From Mya arenaria (lineage: Eukaryota > Mollusca > Bivalvia > Myida > Myidae), in contig NC_069135.1 of NCBI RefSeq assembly GCF_026914265.1, forward strand, positions 37,461,946-37,525,945: a stretch of DNA of 64,000 bases, read 5' to 3'. Under the pieces are notes generated by a model. The model saw only the letters and a list, made by a program, of their open reading frames with translations. It was not told where the DNA came from and made no database searches. Below, one piece after another: positions 22,800-34,329 of the stretch. Every line of letters starts with the position of its first letter. Positions within the stretch are counted from its first letter, which is position 1. The position numbers and the translations under genes were made by a program.

Positions 22800-24110
22800 T
22801 ACATATCACGTATAACATCGACAGTCTTGGTGAGGTTGAGACTTACATCTCACGTAAAACATCGGCAGACAAGGTTAGATTGAAACTTACATCTCACGTA
22901 TAACATCGAAAGTTTTGGTAATATTGAGACTGACATCTCACGTGTAACATCGACAGTCACGGTTAGATTGAGTCTTAAATATCTTTAATTATATCGACAG
23001 TCACGGTTAGATTGACACATCATACATTTTCCATCAACAGTCTCAATTGGAATAAGACTTACATATCAGGTTAAACTTGAACAGTCTTAATTAGAATGGG
23101 ACTTACATCTCACATTCTAGTATAATATGACCGACCGGTTTGATTGAGACTAACTAACTACAACTAACGTGTTACATCGACATCCTCCGTTAAATTGAGA
23201 CTTACATCCCACGTTTACCATCAACAATCTCAGTTAGATTGAGACGTACATCATACGTGTAACATCGACAGTCTTGGTCAGTTTGAGACGTATTGCCAAC
23301 GTTTAACACCGACAGTCTCGGTTAGATTGAGACTTATATCACATATGTAGCATCGACAATCTCGGTTAGTTTGAGACATATTGCCCGCGTTTAATATTGT
23401 TAGATTGGTTTTATTGAGACTTACATCACACGTGATACATCGACAGTCTCGCTTTGTTTGAGACTTACACCCCACGGTTAACATCGACAGTCTAGGTTAG
23501 TTAGGGACTTACATCATACGTGGTACATGGACAGTCTCGGTTAGTTTGAGACGTATTGCCCACGTTTAATATCGACAATCTCGGTTAGATTGAGGTTTTC
23601 ATCACATGTGTAGCATCGACAATCTCTGTACGTTTGAGACTTACATCCCACGGTTATCATCTACAGTCTCCGTTGCACTAATACTTACATCTCATGTGTT
23701 ACATCGCCAGTCTCCGTTGCACTGGGACTTACATCTCACGTGTTACATCGCCAGTCTCCGTTGCACTAGGACTTACATCTCACGTGTTACATCGCCAGTC
23801 TCCGTTGGACTGGGACTTAAATCTGACGTGTTACATCTACAGTCTCCGTTGCACTGGGACTTACATCTCATGTGTTACATCTACAGTCTCCGTTGCACTG
23901 GGACTTACATCTCACGTGTTACATCTACAGTCTCCGTTGCACTGGGACTTACATCTCACGTGTTACATCTACAGTCTCCGTTGCACTAGGACGTACATCT
24001 AACGTGTTACGTCGCAAGTCTCCGTTGGACTGATACTTACATCTCACGTGTTACACTGACAGTCTCGAAAAGATTAAGATCTTCATCCAACATATAAAAT
24101 CGTCAGTTTC
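22800..24110. repeat. 44-bp minisatellite, unit 2
   Basis: About 28-29 copies, here in the reverse sense (ACATCTCACGTGTTACATCG, CAGTCTCCGTTGCACTGGGA). Copies at 23690-24060 are the most uniform and nearly all contain the palindrome CACGTG. All three frames stay open there because the unit lacks stops, so the 102- and 127-codon frames are not evidence of a gene. Confidence 0.92.
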
Positions 24111-24540
24111 AGCTAGACTGCGACTGCTGATACACTGATGTGGTAGGCGCATCTCAGTCCAGTATGAACCATGCAAGTAGTTTTGTTAAACAAAACGAGT
24201 AAAATGGTGACAACTCAAACATCAAGATATGACAGTTGCAAACTTAATATGTTTTGAATAATAATGTTGTTAAAAATGAAACTTTTCTTTTGCTGAAGAT
24301 AGATCATTATTTGTTTTAGATAGTGTAGTGTTTATTTAAAGCGAAAAGTAATTGAACAACTTACAAGAAATTATTCCTTTATTGAAGATAGATAATTTAT
24401 TGTTAAATTATGTAGAGTTTACTTACAGCTTCTTGTGATTGAACAACTCCAAGAAACGATTCATTTACTGAATATAGTTACTTCAGTTATGTTTTTTTTT
24501 TATTTACTTCAGCTGAAACCGTACACAAGCTTAATTTAAT
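24111..24540. other. Duplicated flank, no gene seen
   Basis: Inverted counterpart of 6776-7185 and 40780-41150. AT-rich, no coding frame. Confidence 0.5.
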
Positions 24541-24544
24541 TTTA

Positions 24545-24770
24545 ACATATTACAACATTATATTAATCACTCTCGTTGGCACAGTGGTACACGAGAGTGT
24601 GGTCTTGTGTTGCGGGAGAAACCGGCTTACTCGGAAGAAACCTACTTGTCCGTATTAGTGACCACACGCCAAACTCACATGCGCCCAGGCCGGGAATCAA
24701 ACCCGAGTCGCTTCGGTGAGAAGGGCTAACATAGGCTAACCACTGCGCTAACCGAACAACCTAAAACAGA
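24545..24770 (-). mobile_element. tRNA-derived SINE, unit 2
   Basis: On the minus strand it reads GGTTGTTCGGTTAGCGCAGT (box A region) and later GGGTTTGATTCCCGGCC (box B). It is mirror-placed to 40532-40765 in the other palindrome arm. Confidence 0.82.
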
Positions 24771-24929
24771 AGCTGGCCAGTGTTTCTATAATTTATAATT
24801 ATTTTTTAACATCCAAAAAGCTTAGTTGTAATATTATGTTTGATACGTCTTATGCTTATATATAATTCGTTCTGTACACTGTAAAGCTTCACTTTAAATG
24901 ATACCTACATAAAACGCTGTTTCCTGGCC

Positions 24930-26880
24930 GTGATATCAGGTAGGGAGATCTGATTTCAGGGAGGGGCATATGATTTTAGTAAGATAAATCTTATTCAATA
25001 GGGGAATAATAGTTAAATGAAGGACACCTGATTTCAGGAAGAAATATTTGCTTTCAGGAAGGGGCACATGCTTTCAGGAAGGGACACCTGCTTTCAGGAA
25101 GGGATATATTATTTCAGGAAAGGACATATGGTTCAAGGTAGAGAGACATGATTTCGGGAAGGGACACATGATTTCAGGAAGGGACACCTGATTTCAGGAA
25201 GGGACACCTGATTTCAGGAGAGGACACATGATTTCAGGAAGGGACACCTGATTTCAGGAAGAGACACATGATTTCAGGAAGGGACACCTAATTTCAGGAA
25301 GGGACAATTAATTTCAGAAAAAGACAGATGATTTCAGGAAAGGACACATGATTTCAGGAAGAGACTCATGATTTTAGAAACGGACACATGATTTTAGGAA
25401 AAGGCAGATGATTACAGAAACGTACACATAATTTCAGGAAGAGACAGATGATTTCAGAAACAGAAACAAGATTTCAGGAAGAGACACATGATTTCAGGAA
25501 GGGACACCTGCTTTCAGGAGGGGACACATGCTTACAGGAAAAGATACCTGCTTTCAGAAACAGACACATGATTTCAAGAAGGGACACATGCTTTCAGGAA
25601 AGGGCACATGCTTTCAGTAAGAGAAGCATTATGACAGGAGGAAAGTCATAGTTTCTAAAAGTAACAAATGCTTTTAGGAATAAACACTTGATTTTAGAAA
25701 GGGTCACATGGGACATAATTTCAGAAAGGAACACTTGAATTCAGACAAAGAAAAATGACTTTAGGAGGGGACACATGATTTCAGGAAGGGACACATGATT
25801 TCAGGAGGAGAAACATGATTTCAGGAAGAGACACATGATTTCGGTACGGGACCACATGATTTCAGGAAGAGACACATGATTTCAGGAGGTGACATATGAT
25901 TTCAGGAGGAGACACGTGATTTCAGGAAGAGACACATAATTTCAGTAGGGGACACATGATTTCAGGAAAAGGCACATACTTTTAGGAGAGGATACATGAT
26001 TTCAGGAGGAAACTTATGATATCAGGAATGGACAGATGTGATTTCAGGAGGGGACACGTGGTTTCAGGAAGAGACACGTGATTTCAGGAGAGGACACGTG
26101 ATTTCAGGAGGGAACTCATGGTTTCAGGAAGGGACAAATGATTTTAGGAGGGGACACATGATTTCAGGAATAGACATATGATTTCAGGAGGGGCACATGA
26201 TTTCAGGAAGAGACACATGATTACAGGAGGGGATACATGATTTCAGGAAGGGACACGTGATTACAGGAGGGGACACAGGATTTCAGTAGAGGAAACATGA
26301 TTTCAGGAGGGTACACCTGCTTTCAGGAGAGGACATATGATTTCAGAAGGGGACACATGAATACAGGAGGGGACACATGATTTCAGGAAGGGACACATTA
26401 TGACAGGAGGGAAGTCATAGTTTTTGAAAGTAACAAATGCTTTTAGGAAGAAACCTTTGATTTTAGAAAGGGACACATGGTACATGATTTCAGGAAGGAA
26501 CACTTGATCTCAGGAATAGAGAAATGATTTTTTGAGAAGACACATGCTTTCAAGAATGGACACATGATTAAATGAGGGGGCACACGATTTCAGGAGAGGA
26601 CACATGATTTCAAGAAGAGACATATGCTTTCTGGAGGGGACACATGATTTCAGGAAGAGACACATGATTTCAGAAGGGGACACATGATTTCAGGAGGGAA
26701 CTTTAGATTTCAGGAAGAGACACATGATTTCATTAGGGGACACATGATTTCAGTAGGGGACTCATTATTTCAGGAAGAGACACATGCTTTCAGGAATGGA
26801 CACATGATTAAAGTAGGGGACTCATTATTTCAGGAAGAGACAAATGATTTCAGGAAGAGACACATGATTTTAGGAAGTAT
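24930..26880. repeat. 20-bp minisatellite array, unit 2 (inverted)
   Basis: About 95 copies of AGGAAGGGACACATGATTTC and variants, the reverse complement of the 20-bp family at 3954 and 36050. Variant blocks near 25610-25720 and 26400-26490 match the higher-order blocks of the other arrays in reverse. Confidence 0.92.
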
Positions 26881-27074
26881 GTTGGATTATACCATTTCAA
26901 TGTATAATTATTTTATTTTTTTTGAAGATTGATTCTTGATAAATTCAAACTTTAATTTCATTTATGTTATTTTAACTGTATATGTGTATATATGTATATG
27001 TTCGTTATTTAAACCGAGCAATCCGATTAGCTACATCGTTCTAAGATCTATTTAAGACCAGTATGAATATCACC

Positions 27075-27335
27075 CCTGGGGCGGTATTCATAAAACTTCC
27101 TCAGTCATTTCCTAACTTAAGTCACTCTTCTTATTTTAGAATCTCTTTAGTCATAGGTAATAAAAACGAATTTTCCAAAAATCATTTTTTATTGAAATTA
27201 TTGGAAACAAATATACTTTGATTTCAAAAATACTAATAAATATATTTGAATTTGACTTTGATTTTTTTTAGAAATCAACTTAAGTTACAGGTAACTGTAT
27301 TTGTCATTCTCTGGCTTAACCCTTTCACTGTCAAC
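27075..27335. mobile_element. MITE-like repeat beginning GGGGCGGTATTCATAAAACT (left arm)
   Basis: Mirrored at 35440-35695 and related to 60195-60385 (shared TTTAGAATCTCTTTAGTCAT and CCTAACTTAAGT words). Non-coding, AT-rich interior. Confidence 0.6.
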
Positions 27336-27775
27336 GCTGAAATTACCAAATGACATCGCCTGTGCCAAACGTGTAATATAGCGCATTTCAAGAACGTCGC
27401 AAATTAGGAAATAAACGTCATCAGTATGACATACGTTCAATAATCTTCGTTTTCGCTTCTCTTAAGCGATTGTAACCACTGTGGTCATTTAAAAAAAGGA
27501 TAGAGGTTTACTGAGTTTTTAATTGAATGAAAGGGAAACTTATGTAGTACCGGTGTAGTAATGAGTCATTATTTACCTGTTTTATTATATCATGTTTTAT
27601 CCTTATGTTACTCTTCTTCAAGGCCTATACAATAGAAAAGCCATAAATTATACTGATTAGTTACTTGTCAACAACAAAAGGTTGACGTGTTTAACAATTT
27701 AATTAGGGCATAAATGAAAAAATGCATGAATGGATGAATGGATGAATGAACGAACGAGCGAACGAACAAAATAAC
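27336..27775. other. Palindrome-arm sequence, no gene seen
   Basis: Pairs with about 34700-35430 on the other arm, where there is extra sequence (about 34800-35210). It carries no supported reading frame. Confidence 0.5.
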
Positions 27776-27779
27776 GAAA

Positions 27780-28112
27780 TAACAAAAGAACGTTCGAATG
27801 AATGAATGAATGAATGAATGAATGAATGAATGAATGAATGAATGAATGAATGAATGAATGAATGAATGAATGAATGAATGAATGAATGAATAAATGATGG
27901 AATGAATGAATGAATGAATGAATGAATGAATGAATGAATGAATGAATGAATGAATGAATGAATGAATGAATGAATGAATGAATGAATGAATGAATGAATG
28001 AATGAATGAATGAATGATGAATGAATGTAAACATAAATTCATGAATAAATGATGGAATAAATGATTGAATGAATGAATGAATGAATAAATGAATGTATTA
28101 ATGAATGGAGTA
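27780..28112. repeat. (TGAA)n microsatellite, left arm
   Basis: About 330 bp of almost pure tetranucleotide repeat. The complementary run is at 34330-34670. The open frames reading FIHSFIHS on the minus strand are products of the repeat. Confidence 0.95.
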
Positions 28113-28114
28113 TC

Positions 28115-28337
28115 GTGATAACGTTTGATTTACTTCCCCCCTTCCCCCCAAGAAGCACCACTCTGTTCACATGCGCGTCACCATGTTGGTGTTGGTGGAC
28201 CTTTTGGGCATACGCAAGTTCTTCCACGTTATTCCAAAAACGCTCCCAGTCTACTGATCTCGGAACTGTTTGATGACACAGTAAGCATCCAGCGCCATCC
28301 AAAGTACTATATTGAGTACCAATTTTTCCACACCTGA
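28115..28337 (-). pseudogene. Possible last exon of the piggyBac-related relic, left arm
   Basis: On the minus strand TTTCAG precedes CGKIGTQYSTLDGAGCLLCH and then QTVPRSVDWERFWNN. The preceding relic exon ends in AATTAAG/GTATG, so the two could be spliced in frame (QLR/CGKI). I do not recognise the peptide as a known domain beyond one CxxC. The right-arm copy (34092-34310) has a stop where this one has Trp in VDWERFW. Downstream it runs into the microsatellite. Confidence 0.35.
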
Positions 28338-28560
28338 AACTCAAGTAATAAACCATTATTCAACTACGTGTATGTCGTTTTTATATCTGATTATTAGTAA
28401 CATTGTCGAAATAGCTCAATGAAATGCATTGAGTCTTAACAGCCAACCGTGAATATCACCTATGCGGCTTATTTTTGCAACAAAGTAATATTCCACAACA
28501 GTCCATATTTCAGATAACTTTCAAACGGTCAAAGGAAAAATGTTTTGCATTAAAGTATGT
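28338..28560. other. Relic intron
   Basis: Sequence between the two exon-like pieces of the piggyBac relic. Pairs closely with 33850-34080. No other feature. Confidence 0.35.
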
Positions 28561-29420
28561 TTGTTTGTTTTTTAACAAGGACAATTATTCATACCTTAAT
28601 TGTTTTTGTCCAGCGTTGTAAAAACTCATGAGCATGTCTCCCTGATCTACGCCGCCCATATGTGTATTGTAATGCCGGACCACAACTGGCTTGCCGTTGC
28701 CATCATCTCTGGTCGTCACTGCTATAGTCAAAAGCCGGCTTCTGTCTGTCGTGGTCTCGGAATGCGGCCACGAGTAAAGAGCCCTGCTTGGCATATAATG
28801 TGGTCCATGGGGCCGGTTTTGCATTTTTCACCATTTTAGGCATTGGTCAATTGCTTCTCAGAGTTCCTGATATAAGAACATGTACATGCAATACACTTAG
28901 ACAACCTGACAAATTTGCATATGGATAATACGCACATCGATCGAGTGATTTATTGATAAATGACTGTTTGGGAAAAAGTCGAGATAAACTTTTGTGTTTG
29001 AACAAAAATCTCATGAGCGTGTATAAATGCAAACAATGCATTGATAAACAATATATAACGTAAATTATAAAAAAAAGTTAATTTCGATGTAAGTATACAT
29101 CAAGTATGTGCAGCTATTTGAACATCAGACGTTTTCGCTTCAATGTTTTATATCTTGGATAAAACGAGATATCTCACTTGTAACATACGTATAGCGCTGC
29201 ATAAGCTGCTTAGCTAGATCAAGACTACAGTTAAAGCTACCCACTACCACATGATAGCCACGATGCAGGAAGTGACACACGGACATCAGAGATTTCACAA
29301 CAGCAGTACCCTGATGACCGGCCTGCAGGGTATCAAAGGTTTTACCGAGATACGTCTTCATGTGAAGTATGTATCCTGCAAGAGTATCAACACAAGTTGA
29401 AAACGGATTCAAATATACGT
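28560..29420 (-). pseudogene. piggyBac-type transposase relic, left arm
   Basis: Two open pieces on the minus strand fit a DDE transposase of the PGBD/piggyBac type. The first (29412-29140) reads GYILHMKTYLGKTFDTLQAG, then GTAVVKSLMSVCHFLHRGYH and SFNCSLDLAKQLMQRYTYVT, matching the middle of the catalytic domain. The second (28824-28590) has LLTIAVTTRDDG and YNTHMGGVDQGDMLMSFY, the family's terminal GGVD block. The usual aspartate before the FFTS-like segment is Gly here (VVVGSFNCS), and about 300 bp between the pieces has no frame. There is no N-terminal part. It is an inactive fragment. The mirrored copy is at 33080-33840. Confidence 0.75.
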
Positions 29421-29439
29421 GTTAACATCAATGTAATAC

Positions 29440-29690
29440 TCCTAACGGATGATTAGAATTGTATCATGTGATCTCCTAAACCTACTTGACTTTAAAGTAT
29501 ATTATTATTGGTTTCGATAAAAAAATATTTTAGTCTGTTATTGTTTACGTAATTACAACCAAGCACAGTAATAGTTCGATAGTTTCCAAGTTTTTCTGGG
29601 TACCCTTATTTAAAAAAGGCACGATTAATTACTCCAACAGCCCATGATCGAGGTTAGCACATGGTTCATCAGATATTAAAGGGCTACACT
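29440..29690 (-). pseudogene. Non-LTR reverse transcriptase fragment, left arm
   Basis: Mirror of the better-preserved fragment at 32820-33047. The minus strand carries the stretch corresponding to NKGDPEKPGNYRTITVLGC, but relative to the right arm it has lost about 15 bp after that point and has other indels, so the frame is broken. Confidence 0.6.
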
Positions 29691-29812
29691 CCGTATGATG
29701 AAATAGATTTTTTTTGTCGAAAACTGACATAAACTTGGTATCGATGTATACAATGCATTGAAACTTACTAACTGAAGTACCACATAGTTTACAATTAATT
29801 AATTTTTCGCAG

Positions 29813-30251
29813 TTGTTTATTTGTATTTTTCCATTAAAAAGATTACTGAAATGTCAAGTCAAGTCAACACATTTATTTACTCAAAATAATGCACAACATG
29901 ATAAAATTGAAGTAATTGATATAGATAATACAATTCAGAGACACAAATTGAGTATTCAAAGACATAACATACATATAAGTGTATCAAATATTTAAAGACA
30001 GATAGTCCTATTTAACAGAATAAATATGTATCATTGGATTCAAGCAGTGTTTTATTTTACGAATTATAAAAAGGATTAAGTACAATGGGAGAGTCAACTA
30101 TTATACGCAAAAATATCTTAGATAATTAAGAACAGTAATGTTTTAAGGAATTTATTTAAAAATAGCAGAAACCATTTTAAAAATATTCAAAAAATCCTTT
30201 TTATTAGATGTGTTTACCAACTGTTCAAGTTTATATGTGTTTGGATGTCTG
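29813..30251. mobile_element. Retroelement 3' tail, left palindrome arm
   Basis: AT-rich segment ending on the minus strand in AAATGTGTTGACTTGACTTGAC, a simple TTGAC-type tail as seen at the 3' ends of non-LTR elements. It pairs almost perfectly with 32225-32664 and forms the innermost part of the large inverted repeat. It may be the 3' end of the element whose 5' part lies at 30340-31340. Confidence 0.45.
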
Positions 30252-30339
30252 TATATATATATATATATATTTCATAGTAACAAACCAAATATCACATACA
30301 GTTATATCACAGACTGATTAACCAAGTATAAGGGATTAT

Positions 30340-31340
30340 ATCTGTACTAAATCACAACATCATTAGAATACAGGCAAATGATCACTGAGACCTATCGGAA
30401 GAGTACCAGACTGAACAATGTTGTCTTGATGGCTACATAAAATGTGATCTAACATAGAAGAGGAGGACTCCAAGATTCTGGTAGGGTCATTTATGATCTG
30501 TTTTAAATTAAAGATATTTAGAACTTGTTCAAACCTTTTAAAAAGAGCTAATTACTTGGCAAAAAACAACAAATATTAAAATCACCAAGGATGTACCATT
30601 CTGTGTCAGATCTAACCATAGATAAAACATTTAAAAAAATATCAACAAAATATGTTTGTTTCTGATCACATTCTATCCTTGAATTTTAATTTTCAAGACC
30701 ATAACTGAATTGTCCAGCCAGGTCTCTGAAAACGCTATGGCTGCAATTCTATACTTTGATATTAAATATCTCACTTCTGGCAACTTTGGTAATAGTGATC
30801 GTATGTTGAAATGAATAAAATGAAGTCATTCAAGTTCAAAACAGTTAAAATTACTACACGATTCAGTAAAACTCCCTATTGTCATGTAAATCTGACAGAA
30901 TTCTATCATGAATATCGTGTAAGTCATCACAAAAATAAAAAAAAGGTAATAATTTAAAAGTACATATCCGACAAGTGAAATAGAAAGATCCATTAGATTT
31001 GCATACGTTTGAGTAGTTGGAATCACCAATATAACCAGAGCATCTTATATGTGTACGGGTTTCACAAAAATCACAGTTGACAGCTTGACTACGAACAGTT
31101 ACACCTTTTCTACAAACTGAACAAGGATATCTAGGTTGTCTCCCTTTCTTAATATATGAGGATTTTGAGTTCTCAGCATACTTGTCCTGTTCAATAGGTC
31201 TAGGGCGCGGGTGCACGTCACCACTTAGAAGAAGGAACACGAGAAAAATATATCTTGGAGTAACCTTGGCAGAATACTTCTGAAGGTTTTTGATAGTTCT
31301 CATTAATGAAACAAAATGGCTGGGTGTCACTTCAACCACT
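30340..31340 (-). pseudogene. Non-LTR retrotransposon 5' fragment: degenerate 2A-like motif, PHD finger, APE endonuclease
   Basis: On the minus strand an open frame from 31339 reads LVFLLLSGDVHPRPRP near residues 34-48, close to the 2A-like ending GDVxxNPGP but with Asn and Gly replaced by Arg. Next comes a PHD-type zinc finger (CSVC, CDFC, HIRC, CRIC). After the frame ends at 30863, broken endonuclease frames follow: NIRSLLPKLPEVRYLISKYR with SETWLDNS, then EWYILGDFNI, and GLSDHLPVF, the expected order of APE endonuclease motifs. No reverse transcriptase follows. The order fits CR1/L2-like elements of marine invertebrates, in which 2A-like sequences are known. It is dead, through stops and truncation. 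Confidence 0.8.
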
Positions 31341-31632
31341 GGGGGCGAAAGGTACGAAAGAATTTCAAATGTGAAAATACTATTTTCTGATGAGTCGAAA
31401 CAGTTGACAAGTGTTTTTTTCGGCTGGAGAATACTTATGTGTTGTTTTAGGCTGGTTGGTATCGTTGTATTCCACTGCTTTTAAATACATTTGAAGTAAA
31501 AAATTAACTCTTCCTTTTATTAGGCTGGTAATTCCCTCTTCGGTAATTTCTACGCCGGGTTCCGAACACTATTAAGCGATAACATTATATCTCATGTGGA
31601 ATTGTTGTTCGACTTTGTTGAATTTGTGCTAA

Positions 31633-31692
31633 CCAAACTCACATGCGCCCGGGCCGGGAGTGCGCTAACCACTGCGCTAACCGGACAACCTT
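31633..31692 (-). mobile_element. tRNA-SINE head fragment
   Basis: About 60 bp matching the SINE head in reverse (CACATGCGCCCGGGCCGGGA, then GCGCTAACCACTGCGCTAAC), with the middle deleted. It lies in the spacer of the inverted repeat. Confidence 0.7.
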
Positions 31693-32224
31693 TGTTGAAT
31701 TTGTCATAAACGGTATGGTTGTTGGCAAATGATGTGTTCACTAATGGTTTCCCATCTTTTAAGTTAAAGTTCCGTCTTTCTCATCTTTGTTACTCGATTT
31801 CTTGCGCCGACGTCAAAGCAATTTAAAGTTTTCCAAGTTCCCACAAACCATCTAGATGAAAATTGTACCATGAGACTCGAAATTTAATTTGACATCGTTT
31901 GATAATATTTTTTGAATATTGCTTAAAAAATAACGTTAAAATAACTTACTTTTTGTTAAAATATATAAGAGCGTCATTTTTTAAAACTTGTTATAACGAC
32001 GTCATTTCCGCATTTTATCTTCATTTAACACCAACATCATTATTATATCCACTTATCAAGTTTAGAACAAGGAACCACAGACTACCAATTGGGCAATTGG
32101 AATAGAATACCAGTCAATGAAAGGAAATGCCAAAATGGAGCAAACTCGGGGATGAATTCCATTTTTTTAGTCGAGTGTAACATTTTGATAACGAGCGTAA
32201 GCAGTATATAAAACCATATTTTAA
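31693..32224. other. Spacer of the inverted repeat, no gene
   Basis: AT-rich. The 68-codon frame at 31899-32105 has no recognisable motif. Confidence 0.4.
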
Positions 32225-32664
32225 CAGACATTCAAACACATATAAACTTGAACAGTTGGTAAACACATCTAATAAAAAGGATTTTTTGAATATTTTTAAA
32301 ATGGTATCTGCTATTCTTAAATAAATTCGTTAAAACATTACTGTTCTTAATTATCTAAGATATTTTTGCGTATATTAGTTGACTCTCCCATTGTACTTAA
32401 TCCTTTTTATAATTCGTAAACTAAAACACTGCTTGAATCCAATGATACATATTTATTCTGTTAAATAGGACAATCTGGCCTTTAAATATTTGATACACTT
32501 GAATGTATGTTATGTCTTTGAATACTCAATTTGAGCCTCTGAATTGTATTATCTATATCAATTACTTCAATTTTATCATGTTGTGCATTATTTTGAGTAA
32601 ATAAATGTGTTGACTTGACTTGACATTTCAGTAATCTTTTTAATGGAAAAATACAAATAAACAA
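32225..32664. mobile_element. Retroelement 3' tail, right palindrome arm
   Basis: Inverted partner of 29813-30251, with few differences. Contains AAATGTGTTGACTTGACTTG in plus orientation. It marks the inner edge of the right arm. Confidence 0.45.
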
Positions 32665-32819
32665 CTGCGAAAAATAAATTAATTGTAAACTATGTGGTAC
32701 TTCAGTTAGTAAGTTTCAATGCATTGTACACATCGATACCAAGTTTATGTCAGTTTTCGACAAACAAAATGCTATTTCATCATACGGAGTGTAGCCCTTT
32801 AATATCTGATGAACCATGT

Positions 32820-33047
32820 GCTAACAAGGTTCATCCTCGATCATGGGCTGTTGGAGTAATTAATCGTGCTTTTTTAAATAAGGGTGACCCAGAAAAACCT
32901 GGAAACTATCGAACTATTACTGTGCTTGGTTGTATGGGGTTATTGTTAAATTACGTAAACAATAACAGACTAAAAGATTTTGTCGAAACCAATAATAATA
33001 TACATGAAAGTCAAGTAGGTTTAGGAGATCACATGATACAATTCTAG
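32820..33047 (+). pseudogene. Non-LTR reverse transcriptase fragment, right arm
   Basis: The frame reads VINRAFLNKGDPEKPGNYRT, then ITVLGCMGLLLNYVNNNRLK and ESQVGLG. This matches the RT segment known in non-LTR elements as KKGDP..NYRPI.LL..K...NRL....E.Q.GF. Only this 60-residue part remains and the frame stops at once. The catalytic YADD region is not present. Confidence 0.75.
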
Positions 33048-33079
33048 TCATCCGTTAGAATTATTACATTGATGTCAAC

Positions 33080-33840
33080 ACGTATATTTGAATCAGTTTT
33101 CAACTTGTGTTGATACTCTTGCAGGATACATACTTTACATGAAGACGTATCTCGGTAAAACCTTTGATCCCCTGCAGGCCGGTCGTCTGGGTACTGCTGT
33201 TGTGAAATCTCTGATGTCCGTGTGTCACTTCCTGCATCGTGGCTACCATGTGGTAGTGGGTAGCTTTAACTGTAGCCTTTATCTAGCTAAGCAGCTTATG
33301 CAGCGTTATACGTATGTTACAAGTGAGATATCTCGTTTTATCCAAGATATAAAACATTGAAGCGAAAACGTCTGATGTTCAAATAGCTGCACATGCCTAA
33401 TGTATACTTACATCGAAATAAACTTTTTATAATTTACGTTATATATTGTTTATCAATGCATTGTTTGCATTTATATACGCTCATGAGATTTTTGTTCAAA
33501 CATAAAAGTTTATCTCGACTTTTTCCCAAACAGTCATTTATCAATAAATCACTCGATCGATGTGCGTATTATCTATATGCAAATTTGTCAGGTTGTCTAA
33601 GTGTATTGCATGTACATGTTCTTATCAGTATATGCCAAGCAGGGCTCTTTACTCGTGGCCGCATTCTGAGACTACGACAGACAGAAGCCGGCTTTTGACT
33701 ACAGCAGTGACGACCAGAGATGATGGCAACGGCAAGCCAGCTGTGGTCCGGCATTACAATACACACATGGGCGGCGTAGATCAGGGAGACATGCTCATGA
33801 GTTTTTACAACGCTGGACAAAAACAATTAAGGTATGAATA
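33080..33840 (+). pseudogene. piggyBac-type transposase relic, right arm
   Basis: Mirror copy of 28560-29420. The first piece (33088-33360) differs at about 6 of 90 residues from the left arm. The second ends YNTHMGGVDQGDMLMSFYNA and a potential splice donor AATTAAG/GTATG. The expected catalytic Asp is Gly as in the left copy, so inactivation predates the inverted duplication. The right arm lacks about 70 bp present in the left arm near 28795-28870. Confidence 0.75.
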
Positions 33841-34091
33841 ATTGTCCTTGTTAAAAAACAAACAAACATACTTTAATGCAAAACATTTTTCCTTTGACCG
33901 TTTGAAAGTTATCTGAAATATGGACTGTTGTGGATTATTAATTTGCTGCAAAAATAAGCCGCATAGGTGATATTCACGGTTGGCTGTTAAGACTCAATGC
34001 ATTTCATTGAGCTATTTCGACAATGTTACTAATAATCAGATATAAAAACGACATACACGTAGTTGAATAATGGTTTATTACTTGAGTTTCA

Positions 34092-34310
34092 GGTGTGGAA
34101 AAATTGGTACTCAATATAGTATTTTGGATGGCGCTGGATGCTTACTGTGTCATCAAACAGTTCCGAGATCAGTAGAATAGGAGCGTTTTTGGAATAACAT
34201 GGAAGAACTTGCGTATGCCCAACAGGTCCACCGACGCCAACATGGTGAAGCGCATGTGAACAGAGTGCGAACTCGGCTAGTGGTGCTTCTTGGTTGTGTG
34301 TGTGTTGGTA
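34092..34310 (+). pseudogene. Possible last exon of the piggyBac-related relic, right arm
   Basis: Starts after GAGTTTCAG with CGKIGTQYSILDGAGCLLCH. TGG to TAG changes VDW into VE-stop relative to the left arm. Unrecognised peptide. Confidence 0.3.
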
Positions 34311-34329
34311 AATCAAACGTTATCACGAT

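Noticed and set aside
23606..24002. 102- and 127-codon frames overlapping in different phases
   Set aside because: The 44-bp unit has no stops in the three phases, so several frames are open at once. This is a sign of repeat, not of coding.
27668..28042. Poly(FIHS) 124-residue protein
   Set aside because: Pure translation of a tetranucleotide microsatellite.
28125..28337. Plus-strand 70-codon frame
   Set aside because: Antisense of the relic exon, whose minus-strand reading keeps a splice acceptor and a counterpart in the other arm.
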